Positions 33,933 through 42,654 of a stretch of DNA of 64,000 nt are shown here, piece after piece (the first letter of the stretch is position 1; every line of letters begins with the position of its first letter). The notes beneath the pieces were generated by a model that searched no databases, was not told the origin of the DNA, and was given only the letters and a program-made list of their open reading frames with translations. Origin of the DNA: Desulfosporosinus acidiphilus SJ4 (GTDB taxonomy: Bacteria > Bacillota > Desulfitobacteriia > Desulfitobacteriales > Desulfitobacteriaceae); the NCBI RefSeq assembly GCF_000255115.2, contig NC_018068.1, positions 4,125,977 through 4,189,976 of the forward strand, read 5' to 3'. Both the position numbers and the translations under genes were made by a program.

Positions 33933-34198
33933 GAACGTCCAAGCGCGAGGTCTTTACGGGAGCAGCCTAGCAAACTTCGTGAAAGCGACCCGACCTCAGA
34001 GACGGGGCGGCGCATAGGATGTGCGCCGCCGCCATAGCGCCAGGGATGGTGCTTATGGCACGATAGTCTCCAGTGGAGACTATCGCCGAAGGCGGGTTCT
34101 TCAAAAAATACTATCGCCGTAGGATGAACCCCTCTCCCCCAAGAAGGAGCTTAAACGCTAGTTTGCTCTGCGAACGTAGGACCGAGCGCTGTGCACTC
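33933..34198 (-). repeat. Large palindromic repeat B (overlaps cdd stop), with insertion
   Basis: Same architecture as repeat A: AGCAAACT arms around 33967 and 34157-34164, and the GGCGGCGCA / TGCGCCGCC core at 34006-34031. It carries an extra ~60 bases replacing the GGGAACCCC segment, including a perfect palindrome CGATAGTCTCC-AGT-GGAGACTATCG (34061-34085) and a second ACTATCGCCG copy at 34110. The cdd stop codon (34197-34199) overlaps its terminal arm. Confidence 0.85.
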
Positions 34199-34652
34199 AA
34201 GTCCCCCCACCTAAAAAATCCGGCCCAAACGACTCCGGCAGCAACTTCCTCAACGTCGTCCATCGAGTTTCCCTTCGGCCATTAACCAAAATCACTATAC
34301 AATCCTCAGCAAATTCCCGGATCACCTGCCGGCAGGCACCACAAGGAGAGGGAAACTCATCAGTCGGAACAGCAATAACAATAGCCTCTAGTTTACGCTC
34401 ACCTTTAGCTGCGGCCTGGAAAATTGCATTCCTCTCCGCGCATACTGTCAAACCGTAGCTGGCATTCTCAACATTACAGCCACTAAATATCAATCCCGAA
34501 GAAAACAGTGCCGCCGCACCCACCGGATAATGAGAATACGGAACATAGGCCTGCTGATAAGCAGCAGCAGCCTTGTTGATAAGTTCATCTCTCACTTCAG
34601 GCAGGATATTAGATTCAGTAATCTCTGACAACTGAGAATCAACCTGTTTCAC
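34197..34652 (-). CDS. cdd: Cytidine deaminase
   Basis: Zn-dependent deamination of (deoxy)cytidine to (deoxy)uridine; 151 aa, slightly longer than the ~130-136 aa norm because of an N-terminal extension. Signature CNVENASYGLTVCAERNA with catalytic Glu, and PCGACRQVIREF with the zinc cysteines. The last residues (FLGGGT) and the stop codon TGA lie at the edge of a large palindromic repeat. Conserved position between dgkA and era. A terminator precedes it, so it may have its own promoter. Confidence 0.94.
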   Translation of the reverse strand: MKQVDSQLSEITESNILPEVRDELINKAAAAYQQAYVPYSHYPVGAAALFSSGLIFSGCNVENASYGLTVCAERNAIFQAAAKGERKLEAIVIAVPTDEFPSPCGACRQVIREFAEDCIVILVNGRRETRWTTLRKLLPESFGPDFLGGGT

Positions 34653-34669
34653 ACTCCGACAACTCCTTT

Positions 34670-34713
34670 TAAAAAACAGTTCCTTACGACACTTAAGTGC
34701 AAAAAGAACTGTT
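34670..34713 (-). terminator. Terminator between dgkA and cdd
   Basis: Minus-strand ACAGTTC / GAACTGT stem (plus 34676-34682 with 34706-34712), followed by a T run overlapping the cdd ribosome-site region. Confidence 0.65.
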
Positions 34714-34768
34714 CTAGTAAAACTTTACAATTAGTACCAGAAAGTCTAAACCACTCTCCTCTGAAACC

Positions 34769-35152
34769 TCAAAAAAAATGGCTTGCCAATCGAAAAAACC
34801 GCGGAAAAAAAACTACCGCTCCAATAACAATGGCTTGAATAGCAGTCACTAACACTGCGCCTGCAGCTACGTCTTTAGCCATACCGGCTAGCGGATCAAA
34901 ATTTGGCTGAATCATATCTACCACAATTTCAAGCGCAGAATTCATAACTTCTGCGCTAATAACGCTGCCAATAGCAAAAATCAGCATCAGCCATTCAGAA
35001 CGAGAAACCTCGCTCCACCAAGCTAAACACAAGACGGATAATCCTGCTATTAGATGAAACTGCATGTGCCCCTGTGTTTTACATGTGTACCATATCCCAC
35101 GCCAAGCTTGCTTTAGGCTTCTCCAAAACCCCGGCCTTTGATATCTCCCCAT
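34769..35152 (-). CDS. dgkA: Undecaprenol/diacylglycerol kinase
   Basis: Small trimeric membrane kinase of the DgkA family (127 aa). Firmicute members phosphorylate undecaprenol for cell-wall lipid carrier recycling. Three spans; conserved EVMNSALEIVVDMI (catalytic Glu and Mg-binding residues) and AKDVAAGAVLVTAIQA. ATG 35152 (MGRYQRPGFWRS) follows GGAGGGAAGC; an ATG 15 bases upstream lacks a ribosome site. It follows ybeY with a short gap, as in other Firmicutes. Confidence 0.92.
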   Translation of the reverse strand: MGRYQRPGFWRSLKQAWRGIWYTCKTQGHMQFHLIAGLSVLCLAWWSEVSRSEWLMLIFAIGSVISAEVMNSALEIVVDMIQPNFDPLAGMAKDVAAGAVLVTAIQAIVIGAVVFFPRFFRLASHFF

Positions 35153-35191
35153 GCTTCCCTCCGTCATTTCGCCAGCGCTATTTTTAGAATT

Positions 35192-35662
35192 CTATCGTTC
35201 TAAACCTAAAGAAGCCATTACTTCTTCCTCTTTTGCGCGCATCGTTTCCTTCTCTTGGATATCTTCATGGTCATAGCCCAATAAATGCAAGATACCATGA
35301 ACTGCTAAATATACAATTTCCCGTTCAAAGGAATGACCATATTCTATCGCTTGCTCCCTTGCTCTCTCCACTGAAATAACAATATCTCCAAGCATATCGT
35401 CTTCAAATTCTGCGTCAGGTTCCTCCTCGGTTTCCTCTTGAAGGGCAAAGGAGAGCACATCTGTCGGGCGATCAACCCCTCGGTAGTCCCGATTCAATTC
35501 GTGAATGCGACTGTCATCAACCAGGATCAAACTGACCTCCGCATCTTCCGGCCCATCAGCTAAACGTATTCCTTCCTGAATCGCCCGGTCTAACAACCCA
35601 ACTAATTTATCGCGCAATTCAAGACTGACTGACTCTTCTTCCCAAGAAATATCTAAAATCAT
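35192..35662 (-). CDS. ybeY: Endoribonuclease YbeY
   Basis: A 156-aa metallo-RNase required for 16S rRNA 3' maturation and 70S quality control. Zinc motif [20 protein letters not shown] (three His), plus the typical [20 protein letters not shown] segment. In the usual operon position between the PgpH-type HD gene and dgkA. Confidence 0.96.
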   Translation of the reverse strand: MILDISWEEESVSLELRDKLVGLLDRAIQEGIRLADGPEDAEVSLILVDDSRIHELNRDYRGVDRPTDVLSFALQEETEEEPDAEFEDDMLGDIVISVERAREQAIEYGHSFEREIVYLAVHGILHLLGYDHEDIQEKETMRAKEEEVMASLGLER

Positions 35663-35732
35663 AACTAATAGGCATCACTCTGATAATTCAAACACTGGAT
35701 GCCTTTACCTCCCTCCGTGTTAAAAGCTTCAA

Positions 35733-38021
35733 CTATGAATCTTGGACAGGATGCTTTGGTCCTTGAGTATCATCAGCGTCAGTTTTCTCCACACCTTCTT
35801 GTTGTTCTTGCTTAGATCCTTCCTCATTACCCTTTCCAGCCTTACCAACATCCGCCACAAGTTTCTTGGGAGCATGATCCCTCGCTGAAGGCAACTCCGG
35901 ATATTCCACCCGCGAATGGAAAATTCCGCTTAAAACCCTGACAAAAGCCATGGCGATTCGATCTAAATCCTGAAAGGTTAAATCACATTGATCGAGCTGC
36001 CCATCATTAAGCTTGTCCTTGATTATTTTCCTGACAAACCCCTCAACCCGCCCCGGTGTGGGATGTTTCATGGAACGCACAGCCGCTTCCACTGTATCAG
36101 CAAGGCTTACCAAAGCCGCTTCTTTCGTTTGCGGTCTTGGGCCCTCATAATGAAAGGCTTCCTCAGGCACATCGTCTTTTTCCTCAAGTGCTTTATAGTA
36201 AAAATAACTCACTAAGCCATCTCCATGATGCTGAGCAATTATATCTTGCATTTGCTGCGGAAGTTTATTCTCCTTCGCCAATTCCAATCCGTCTTTTACA
36301 TGGGAAATAATAATCAGCGCGCTTAATGTCGGAGCGATTTTATCATGGGGATTATCCTGAGTGAACTGATTCTCAATAAAAAAATAAGGACGTTTCAGTT
36401 TACCAATATCATGATACATAGCCGCAACCCTAACCAACGTGGCGTCAGCATGAACTGCTTCCGCTGCAGCTTCAGCCAAATTCCCAACCAATATACTATG
36501 ATGATAGGTCCCAGGCGCTTCCATTAATAAACGCTTCAACAAGGGGCGGTTCGGATTCGATAGTTCTAAAAGTCGAACAGATGACGTGATATGGAATCCG
36601 GACTCAAACCAATGTAACGCGCCGACTGTCAAGAAAGAAGACGCCACCCCATTGACTATAGCTAAGATCAAACCTACGATCCATGCGATCAAGCCGATTT
36701 CCGTTGTCAAGGCAATAGAACTTACCATTAAAACGTTGACCGCAGAAACGAACAGTCCAGCCCTCGCCAAATCAGAACGTTGGCTTAAATGAGACACGCT
36801 ATACACACCCACAACCCCGCCAAAAAGAGCTACGAGGCCACTTTGGAGTCCGTTCGCCGATGATAAAGTCGGATCAACTAAGACAGCTACAAAAATGGCT
36901 AAGACCACGGAAACAAGCAACGCTGCATCCACATCGACTAAAATTGCTACAGTCATTGTCGCCCAGGCCACGGGAATAAGCATTCCGGTCATCGAATTAA
37001 AATCATTTCCACCTAAATTAATGGAAATGACACCTCGACCGATGGCCAGGACTAAAATCATGGTTAGGCCGATCAGAACCATTCGATTCGTCAAAAGCAA
37101 AATGTCTCGCTTATATTGATATAAATACCCAAGTATAGCGCCGATCCCAAGGATAACCAATAAAGCTATCCCTGCTACCGCTTTCCAAGTATTTCGGCTA
37201 TTAATCAATCCATAGGCAACCAAAACTCGATAAATTTTTTCGTCCACAATCTCCCCGGGACCCACAATCTTTTGATTAGCCTTATACTGGGTAATATCCC
37301 GTTTAACCGTTGCACGAGCAGCGCTGCGTAATTTTTCAGTTGTTTGAGTGTCTACAACCAATGTTGGACGGGTTAGTTCCTGATCAACAAAGGCTTTGAA
37401 AAAGACTTTGGCATCATCATGCAAAGCCGATTGATCAATATCTGTTACGGTACGCTCCCGCAACGTGGCAACATCTGCATCAGTACGAGCCCCTGTCACA
37501 ACATTCCGAGCCCTCGTTAAAATAATATCTCCGCCAACTTGTTCCTCAGTATCCAAAGCATCGGAAGACGTTTTCAATAATGACAGCAGCGTTCCCTGCG
37601 GCAATGTTGCGAAGAACTGTGTTTGTCTTAACTTTGCAACACGGGCACTATCATCCCCTGGAGCCGAAGCAGCGGTGTGCAAAGTTGCAAAGTCATCACC
37701 TAAATCTCTGGTCAGATTATTGAAAAAATCCTCATCCGGTTTGTATACAGGCTGAACGGCTTTGGCTGCGGCATCTTGATCCTGTGCATACGTTTCAGTG
37801 TCTTCGACATCTTTGCTCCAGGGAGCAGTAATAAGCTGCGGGCTTGGTTCACCAACCTCCAGATGGAGCTTGGAAACAAATAAATTTGATGACAATATAA
37901 CAGTAAACAACAGAAAATACATCACCCCAATAATGGCCCGAAGCCAAAATGTGTGATGTTTAAACCAAGCCAAACGGTTGGATATCTCCGCCCAAGCCTT
38001 TTTGAATCGTTTAATCTTCAA
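35733..38021 (-). CDS. pgpH: 7TM-HD cyclic-di-AMP phosphodiesterase, PgpH/YqfF family
   Basis: A 762-aa membrane protein. N-terminal span (FWLRAIIGVMYFLLFTVIL), an extracellular 7TMR-HDED domain (about 60-270), seven membrane spans (about 275-475), and a cytoplasmic HD domain with PGTYHHSILVGNLAE, MYHDIGKLKRP and AQHHGDGLVSYFY, which hydrolyses c-di-AMP in the family. The tail is hydrophilic and charged (KGNEEGSKQEQQEGVEK). It is directly preceded by yqfD; the phoH gene that usually lies between them is missing. Confidence 0.93.
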   Translation of the reverse strand: MKIKRFKKAWAEISNRLAWFKHHTFWLRAIIGVMYFLLFTVILSSNLFVSKLHLEVGEPSPQLITAPWSKDVEDTETYAQDQDAAAKAVQPVYKPDEDFFNNLTRDLGDDFATLHTAASAPGDDSARVAKLRQTQFFATLPQGTLLSLLKTSSDALDTEEQVGGDIILTRARNVVTGARTDADVATLRERTVTDIDQSALHDDAKVFFKAFVDQELTRPTLVVDTQTTEKLRSAARATVKRDITQYKANQKIVGPGEIVDEKIYRVLVAYGLINSRNTWKAVAGIALLVILGIGAILGYLYQYKRDILLLTNRMVLIGLTMILVLAIGRGVISINLGGNDFNSMTGMLIPVAWATMTVAILVDVDAALLVSVVLAIFVAVLVDPTLSSANGLQSGLVALFGGVVGVYSVSHLSQRSDLARAGLFVSAVNVLMVSSIALTTEIGLIAWIVGLILAIVNGVASSFLTVGALHWFESGFHITSSVRLLELSNPNRPLLKRLLMEAPGTYHHSILVGNLAEAAAEAVHADATLVRVAAMYHDIGKLKRPYFFIENQFTQDNPHDKIAPTLSALIIISHVKDGLELAKENKLPQQMQDIIAQHHGDGLVSYFYYKALEEKDDVPEEAFHYEGPRPQTKEAALVSLADTVEAAVRSMKHPTPGRVEGFVRKIIKDKLNDGQLDQCDLTFQDLDRIAMAFVRVLSGIFHSRVEYPELPSARDHAPKKLVADVGKAGKGNEEGSKQEQQEGVEKTDADDTQGPKHPVQDS

Positions 38022-38088
38022 AAACCATCATCCTTACTTTGCTGCCCAACCAAATGCCTCAAGAACTGAAAAATCTATAGTGGCCGTC

Positions 38089-39309
38089 TTAAGGGTTTGC
38101 ATAAACTGCAAGATCCTCATAAGTTTCCACTTCCACTCTAACTCGTTCAACACCAGTATTACTGGGAAGAACCTTTACAGTTTCTTCAATAACCTGTGCC
38201 CCAGGCGAGACTTTCTTCAAGACTTCACTACGAGCCGTCTCTTCCGCTAATTGGCGTGCTTCTGAAACCGTACGTTGGAGATGAACTTTCTTTAGCTCCT
38301 TATAATTCACCTGTATAACTTCGACAGGAAAACGCCAATTCCTCCAGATCTGAAAAGAATGGCTAAGGACTTCTTTATCTGCCTGTTCAAATGGGGAATT
38401 CTGCATTGTTACCATTATGACGCGAGAACCAAATTTTATACCCCATCCTTTAGCAACTCTTCCACTTTCCTGGACTTTGTCTTCAATTAAAGGAATTTGT
38501 TGTTCAGCACTATACCAAACTCTTCCTCTTACAAAACCCTTGGCAGCAGCTGCAGGAGGATTAGGAGTTGTACTTTTGGCAGGATTAATTTTCGCACTTG
38601 AAGGATTTGGCGTACTAGGCAGTCCGAGCGCTGGTGCCTTTGCGATCAGGACCTGACCGACTCTTACCAGTTCCCCCTCATGAACCTGAGGAATCCCTTG
38701 AATCACCATAATCTCTTTGACAAGGCCGGCATGACTAGCAACCAAATTACCGGCCTCCTTTGGTATTGATGGACGAATTTTTTCCGAAATCTTTATTTTA
38801 ATTTCAGTCCCATTTCGTTCCATACCAACCCAAGCTGCGTCCGGCAATTCCTCCTGCAGATTTTTGGCAATCTGGTTTAAATCTAATCCTTTTGAATAGA
38901 TCCAAGTCTTCAAACCGAGTTTTTCTGCACGCTGCAGAATATCTGAAGTCTGGATGTTTTTGTTTCCGGTCACAGAAATTATAAGAACAAGCTGGGAGAG
39001 AATCGTTAATCCCACCGCAATAACGGCTGCTCCTGCTATTAATCCTTTTCTTCTCCACCAGCGCGCTGCTACAAAAGGCCAGCCATATTTAGCGATAATG
39101 TGAACCCGCGTATGGGTAAGACGAGCAGCCCTCTTTAAACGATAAAAGTCATTGAGTTTAAGCTGAGCCCTCATTCCCCTTTCGGATCTTTGCGTTTGAT
39201 AAAGAACCACACCTTCTTGCAAAATATAGTTGAGGAAACGAGGTAATTGTTCTCCCCGAGCAACAAAATAAACTCTTCCCTGCCAAAATGCTCGCAGCCG
39301 GTCAAACAT
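38089..39309 (-). CDS. yqfD: Sporulation protein YqfD
   Basis: A 406-aa single-span membrane protein of the YqfD/SpoIV-stage family, made in the mother cell during sporulation and conserved in spore formers. N-terminal ~85 residues cytosolic, one TM (GLIAGAAVIAVGLTILSQLVLIISV), then an extracytoplasmic beta-rich domain. A Pro/Ala/Thr-rich insertion (LPSTPNPSSAKINPAKSTTP, about 255-275) interrupts it. ATG 39309 has AAGGAG eight bases upstream; the longer frame to 39330 is not needed. It overlaps yqfC by eight bases. Confidence 0.93.
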   Translation of the reverse strand: MFDRLRAFWQGRVYFVARGEQLPRFLNYILQEGVVLYQTQRSERGMRAQLKLNDFYRLKRAARLTHTRVHIIAKYGWPFVAARWWRRKGLIAGAAVIAVGLTILSQLVLIISVTGNKNIQTSDILQRAEKLGLKTWIYSKGLDLNQIAKNLQEELPDAAWVGMERNGTEIKIKISEKIRPSIPKEAGNLVASHAGLVKEIMVIQGIPQVHEGELVRVGQVLIAKAPALGLPSTPNPSSAKINPAKSTTPNPPAAAAKGFVRGRVWYSAEQQIPLIEDKVQESGRVAKGWGIKFGSRVIMVTMQNSPFEQADKEVLSHSFQIWRNWRFPVEVIQVNYKELKKVHLQRTVSEARQLAEETARSEVLKKVSPGAQVIEETVKVLPSNTGVERVRVEVETYEDLAVYANP

Positions 39310-39589
39310 TTTTTCCTGCTCCTTCCTCAAACCTTAAAGCATCTAGTTCCCCTTCAATCCGCAATTCCGTAGCTAAAATAGTTTTAAGCACTAGGCCTTT
39401 ACCGCTAAGAAATAATTCTCCTTGAGCTGTCTCGATACGGATTTCCTCTTTAGAAAAATTAATAATACTCAAGTAATTCTCGACTAAAACTTCACTTCTT
39501 CCTGTTATCGTAATTTTAGGACCCTCTCCGGCCACATCCGGCGGAAAATCCAAAATATCTCCGACACTGGTTTGGATTTTTTTAAACAC
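39302..39589 (-). CDS. yqfC: Sporulation protein YqfC
   Basis: A 95-aa protein of the YabP/YqfC family (beta-rich; GPKITITGRSEVLVENYLSIINFSKEEIRIET). A sigma-E regulon member in Bacillus, acting in spore coat/cortex formation with YqfD. GTG start at 39589 preceded by GGGAGGAG at six bases; the frame extends to 39634 without a ribosome site. First gene after a terminator. Confidence 0.92.
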   Translation of the reverse strand: MFKKIQTSVGDILDFPPDVAGEGPKITITGRSEVLVENYLSIINFSKEEIRIETAQGELFLSGKGLVLKTILATELRIEGELDALRFEEGAGKNV

Positions 39590-39677
39590 AAAAAGCTCCT
39601 CCCTTCTGTAAAAATCTATGAAGGGAAGAGCCATAATAGTCCAAGCCCACGATGTAATTATTATTTTATGTCAATGC

Positions 39678-39713
39678 AAAAAGGCCCAGAAGCTTCCGCA
39701 ACTGAGCCTTTTC
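39678..39713 (-). terminator. Terminator after yqeY
   Basis: Minus-strand AAAAGGCTCAG / CTGGGCCTTTTT stem with one G-T pair, ending in a T run, 15 bases after the yqeY stop. Confidence 0.8.
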
Positions 39714-39727
39714 TCATCTTAAAAATA

Positions 39728-40180
39728 TTATGCCCCAAGCATTTCGCGTACAATAAGATTGACAAATTTGCCATCTGCCCGACCTTTCGTCTTGGGCGAC
39801 AAAGCGCCCATAACTTTACCGAGATCTTTTGGCCCCTGTGCTCCCACCGCGGTAATGGTCTCTTGTACGAGTTGGCGAATTTCCCCTTTGGAAAGCTGTT
39901 GAGGAAGGTATGCCTTCAGGATGGCAATTTCCTCTTCCAAAGCCTTTACCTTTTCAGGGCGATCCGCTTTGCCAAACACTTCTAGCGCATCTCGACGCAA
40001 TTTTAATTCTCGTGCCAATACTTCAATAACCTGATCATCATTGAAATCAATGTGCTTCTCAATCTCAGCATTCTTTATAGCAGCCCTGACCATTCGGATG
40101 ACGGAAAGTCTTACCTTCCCCTCCTCTTTGGCCTTCATGGCATCCTTCATATCCTCAACGAGGCGATCTTTCAGGGACAA
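39728..40180 (-). CDS. yqeY: GatB/YqeY domain protein
   Basis: A 150-aa cytosolic protein of the YqeY family, related to the C-terminal tRNA-binding domain of GatB. Helical bundle MSLKDRLVEDMKDAMKAKEE...RLSVIRMVRAAIKNAEIE and tail DLGKVMGALSPKTKGRADGK. Nearly always follows rpsU, as here (13-base gap). Probably linked to tRNA or translation; exact function unknown. Confidence 0.95.
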   Translation of the reverse strand: MSLKDRLVEDMKDAMKAKEEGKVRLSVIRMVRAAIKNAEIEKHIDFNDDQVIEVLARELKLRRDALEVFGKADRPEKVKALEEEIAILKAYLPQQLSKGEIRQLVQETITAVGAQGPKDLGKVMGALSPKTKGRADGKFVNLIVREMLGA

Positions 40181-40193
40181 TTCAAGACACTCC

Positions 40194-40370
40194 TTACTTG
40201 AACTTGCGTTTACGTGCAGCTTCTGACTTTTTCTTTCTTCTCACACTCGGTTTTTCATAAGCTTCATGTTTACGAGCTTCTGCACTAACCCCTGCCTTTT
40301 GACAAGAACGCTTGAACCTGCGGAGTGCGGCATCAAGGGATTCGTTTTTACCAACTCTGACTTCACTCAT
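40194..40370 (-). CDS. rpsU: 30S ribosomal protein S21
   Basis: A 58-aa basic protein, [20 protein letters not shown] and so on, ending [13 protein letters not shown]: the complete S21 sequence, which binds near the mRNA platform of the 30S subunit. ATG at 40370 is preceded by GGAGGGAGGGATAAG. Its length is normal for Firmicutes. Conserved rpsU-yqeY pair. Confidence 0.97.
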   Translation of the reverse strand: MSEVRVGKNESLDAALRRFKRSCQKAGVSAEARKHEAYEKPSVRRKKKSEAARKRKFK

Positions 40371-40488
40371 TGTCTTATCCCTCCCTCCACTGGATCATCA
40401 CAAATATACCTTATAATTATACTGGAATAACCTAATGGCGTCAAGTTCACTTATTGATCACAAAAATTGTATACCGATTGTGATTGTG

Positions 40489-40839
40489 CTATCCGATTTT
40501 GGCCTCGAGTGCCTGCCCGCCAAGCAGATGAAAATGTAGATGTCCCACTACTTGACCCCCATCTGCTCCGGTATTTGTCACCACTCTATAGCCTGTTTCC
40601 GCTACTCCAAACTCTTGAGCTAAACGTCGCATTACCCCGAAAAGGTGACCAATCAAGCCCTCAAAGTCAGGCGTAACATCATTAACATTTGTCAAATGAT
40701 GCTTGGGAATTACCAGCAAATGCACTGGAGCTAAGGGCTGAATATCCTTGAAGGCGACAACTTGATCATCTTCATAAATTATATCACTGGGTATTTTACG
40801 TTGTGCAATTTGGCAGAAAATACAATCGTCACTATACAA
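40489..40839 (-). CDS. Histidine triad (HIT) family nucleotide-binding protein
   Basis: A 116-aa Hint-like protein that hydrolyses AMP-lysine/AMP-amide type substrates. DCIFCQIAQRKIPSDIIYEDD at the N terminus (Cys pair), PLAPVHLLVIPKHH, and the triad GQVVGHLHFHLLGG. The frame reaches 40866, but TTG 40839 (LYSDDCIFCQ) lies eight bases after GGAGGG and gives the usual family length. Between mtaB and rpsU. Confidence 0.93.
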   Translation of the reverse strand: MYSDDCIFCQIAQRKIPSDIIYEDDQVVAFKDIQPLAPVHLLVIPKHHLTNVNDVTPDFEGLIGHLFGVMRRLAQEFGVAETGYRVVTNTGADGGQVVGHLHFHLLGGQALEAKIG

Positions 40840-40923
40840 TTTCTTTCCCTCCTTATCATAATCCAAAATATCCTATTGAATACTTCCCTTTTACCGACAT
40901 GTTTTGGAATGTTTGGTTAACAT

Positions 40924-42282
40924 TTACCTCTGAAGATAATCTTGTTTAAGAACAACTTGAACAAGTTGACGTGAAGTCCAAGTTATTTCTTTCTGTTTTG
41001 GTAAGTGAACTTCAATATAATGGGGAGTATGTCCAACCGCGCCGCCCTCGGAGTCAACACTTTCAATCAATACTTCTACCGGTTTCCCAATAAATCTTCG
41101 AATATAAGCTTCTTTGCTTTCTCGAGCGACAGCCATTAACTCTTTTACCCGTTGATCTTTAATTTTCTTGGGAACCTGATCCGGATAATCTGCGGCAGGC
41201 GTGCCCTGCCGTTTGGAATAGGGAAATACATGCACCCCGGCAAAGTTGCAATCTCTCACGAAATTCAACGTTGAAAGATGATCCGCTTCGGTTTCCCCCG
41301 GAAAACCCACAATGATATCTGTCGTAACAGCAAGTTCCGGTATCTTCTCTCTTAATCGAATTAATAAATCCCGATAATCCTGCAAAGTATATGGACGGTG
41401 CATACGTACCAATATCTCGTCACTGCCGCTTTGCAAAGGCATATGTACATGAGGACAAACAATATCCGAGGAAACAATACAATCAATTAACTCGGGCGTA
41501 TATTCCATCGGCTCAATCGAGCTCAAACGCAAGCGCCGCAGCCCTGGAATTTCAACCAACTCCCGGACTAAACGCGCCAAATTCCACCCATTGTTCAAAT
41601 CCTGGCCATAAAATCCAGTATGAATTCCAGTCAATACAATTTCCGGATACCCCTCTTCCACCAGCTTCCGAGCCTCGGCAAGAGCTTTCTCCGGCTGACG
41701 GCTTCTGAGCGGTCCCCGAGCATAAGGAATAATGCAATACGTACAAAACTGATTGCACCCTTCCTGAATCTTCAAAAATGCTCTCGTCCTACTCTCCTCA
41801 TTAAGCTGCGGAAGTTCTTCAAACTCACCGGCATCCTCAATCCCACGCACAGCATTCTGGGGCCTGCGCTCCCGCTTAACCCGTTCAATCCACTCAATAA
41901 TTTTCCCGCGATCCTGAGTTCCAAGAACCAAATCGACCCCTTCAATATCCAGCACTTCCCCAGGAGCCGTTTGCGCATAACATCCCGTGACCACCACAAT
42001 ACTGTCGGGATGAGCTTTAATCATCCTGCGAATCGCCTGGCGCGACTTACTGCCCCCCGTATTCGTCACCGTACAAGTATTCACAACCACGACATCAGCT
42101 TCCTCTGAAGAGCTCACCACATCATAATTCGCCTCTCTAAAAAGCTGAGCCAGCGCTTCACTTTCCGCTTGATTTACTTTGCAGCCAAGGGTCAGAAAAC
42201 AAACCGCCCCCAATCGTGATTCGTGGTTGGTAGCTCGTAGTTCGGCTGAGTCCATTTTAACTTGTCCAATTTTAACAGACAT
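40924..42282 (-). CDS. mtaB: tRNA (t6A37) methylthiotransferase MtaB
   Basis: Radical-SAM methylthiotransferase (452 aa) converting t6A37 to ms2t6A37 in ANN-decoding tRNAs. N-terminal UPF0004 domain with CFLTLGCKVNQAESEAL, radical-SAM cluster motif CNQFCTYCIIPYARG, then the TRAM domain. ATG 42282 is preceded by GGTGGAG. The first ~25 residues (including KMDSAELRATNHESRLG) are not typical and are encoded partly by a heptamer microsatellite (42216-42243). Just downstream of a repeat cluster that separates it from rsmE. Confidence 0.94.
   Translation of the reverse strand: MSVKIGQVKMDSAELRATNHESRLGAVCFLTLGCKVNQAESEALAQLFREANYDVVSSSEEADVVVVNTCTVTNTGGSKSRQAIRRMIKAHPDSIVVVTGCYAQTAPGEVLDIEGVDLVLGTQDRGKIIEWIERVKRERRPQNAVRGIEDAGEFEELPQLNEESRTRAFLKIQEGCNQFCTYCIIPYARGPLRSRQPEKALAEARKLVEEGYPEIVLTGIHTGFYGQDLNNGWNLARLVRELVEIPGLRRLRLSSIEPMEYTPELIDCIVSSDIVCPHVHMPLQSGSDEILVRMHRPYTLQDYRDLLIRLREKIPELAVTTDIIVGFPGETEADHLSTLNFVRDCNFAGVHVFPYSKRQGTPAADYPDQVPKKIKDQRVKELMAVARESKEAYIRRFIGKPVEVLIESVDSEGGAVGHTPHYIEVHLPKQKEITWTSRQLVQVVLKQDYLQR
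42216..42243. repeat. Heptamer microsatellite in mtaB 5' coding region
   Basis: Four tandem degenerate heptamers: GTGATTC, GTGGTTG, GTAGCTC, GTAGTTC. They lie in frame within the extra N-terminal segment of mtaB. Confidence 0.8.
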
Positions 42283-42310
42283 TAATACTCCACCCTTTTT
42301 GTTCACAAGC

Positions 42311-42338
42311 GTGTTAAGGGGACGGTCCTTTTGACACA
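42311..42338. repeat. ACCGTCC stem-loop repeat, copy 5
   Basis: GTGTTAAGG-GGACGGT-CCTTTTGACAC. It sits immediately upstream of the mtaB ribosome site. Confidence 0.75.
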
Positions 42339-42349
42339 CTCCCGCAACA

Positions 42350-42374
42350 GACGGCGCACATGAAATGTGCCGTC
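42350..42374. repeat. Small GACGG/CCGTC palindrome, copy 2
   Basis: GACGGCGCACAT-GAA-ATGTGCCGTC, identical in layout to the other copies; between the large palindrome and the ACCGTCC stem-loop. Confidence 0.85.
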
Positions 42375-42448
42375 TCCCAAGCTCTTAAAAGAATTGAACT
42401 TACATTCTCCAAAGAACGGCCACAACAATCCCCAAAGCCCAGGACGCA

Positions 42449-42654
42449 GCGTGACACAAGCGTGAGGTCTTTACGTAAGCAGCCCAGCAAACTTCCGTTC
42501 AGGCGACCGACCCCAGATACGGGGCGGCGCATAGGACGTGCGCCGCCACCATAGCGCCAAGGATGGCGCTTATGGTGGGAACCCCGCTCCCCAAAGCAGT
42601 CGACTGAACGGTTAGTTTGCTCTGCGAGCGTACGACCCGAGCGCTGGGTCACCC
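42449..42654 (-). repeat. Large palindromic repeat C (overlaps rsmE stop)
   Basis: About 206 bp. Outer arms GCGTGACAC (42449) / GGGTCACCC (to 42654); second arms AGCAAACTTCCGTTCAGGCG and the CTGAACGGTTAGTTTGCT counterpart; inner GGCGGCGCA / TGCGCCGCC and AGCGCCA / TGGCGCT hairpins. The rsmE stop codon (42649-42651) lies inside the outer arm. Confidence 0.9.

Noticed and set aside
42311-42654. CRISPR array in the repeat cluster
   Set aside because: The repeats are palindromes of different kinds, not regularly spaced identical repeats with unique spacers, and no cas gene is present.
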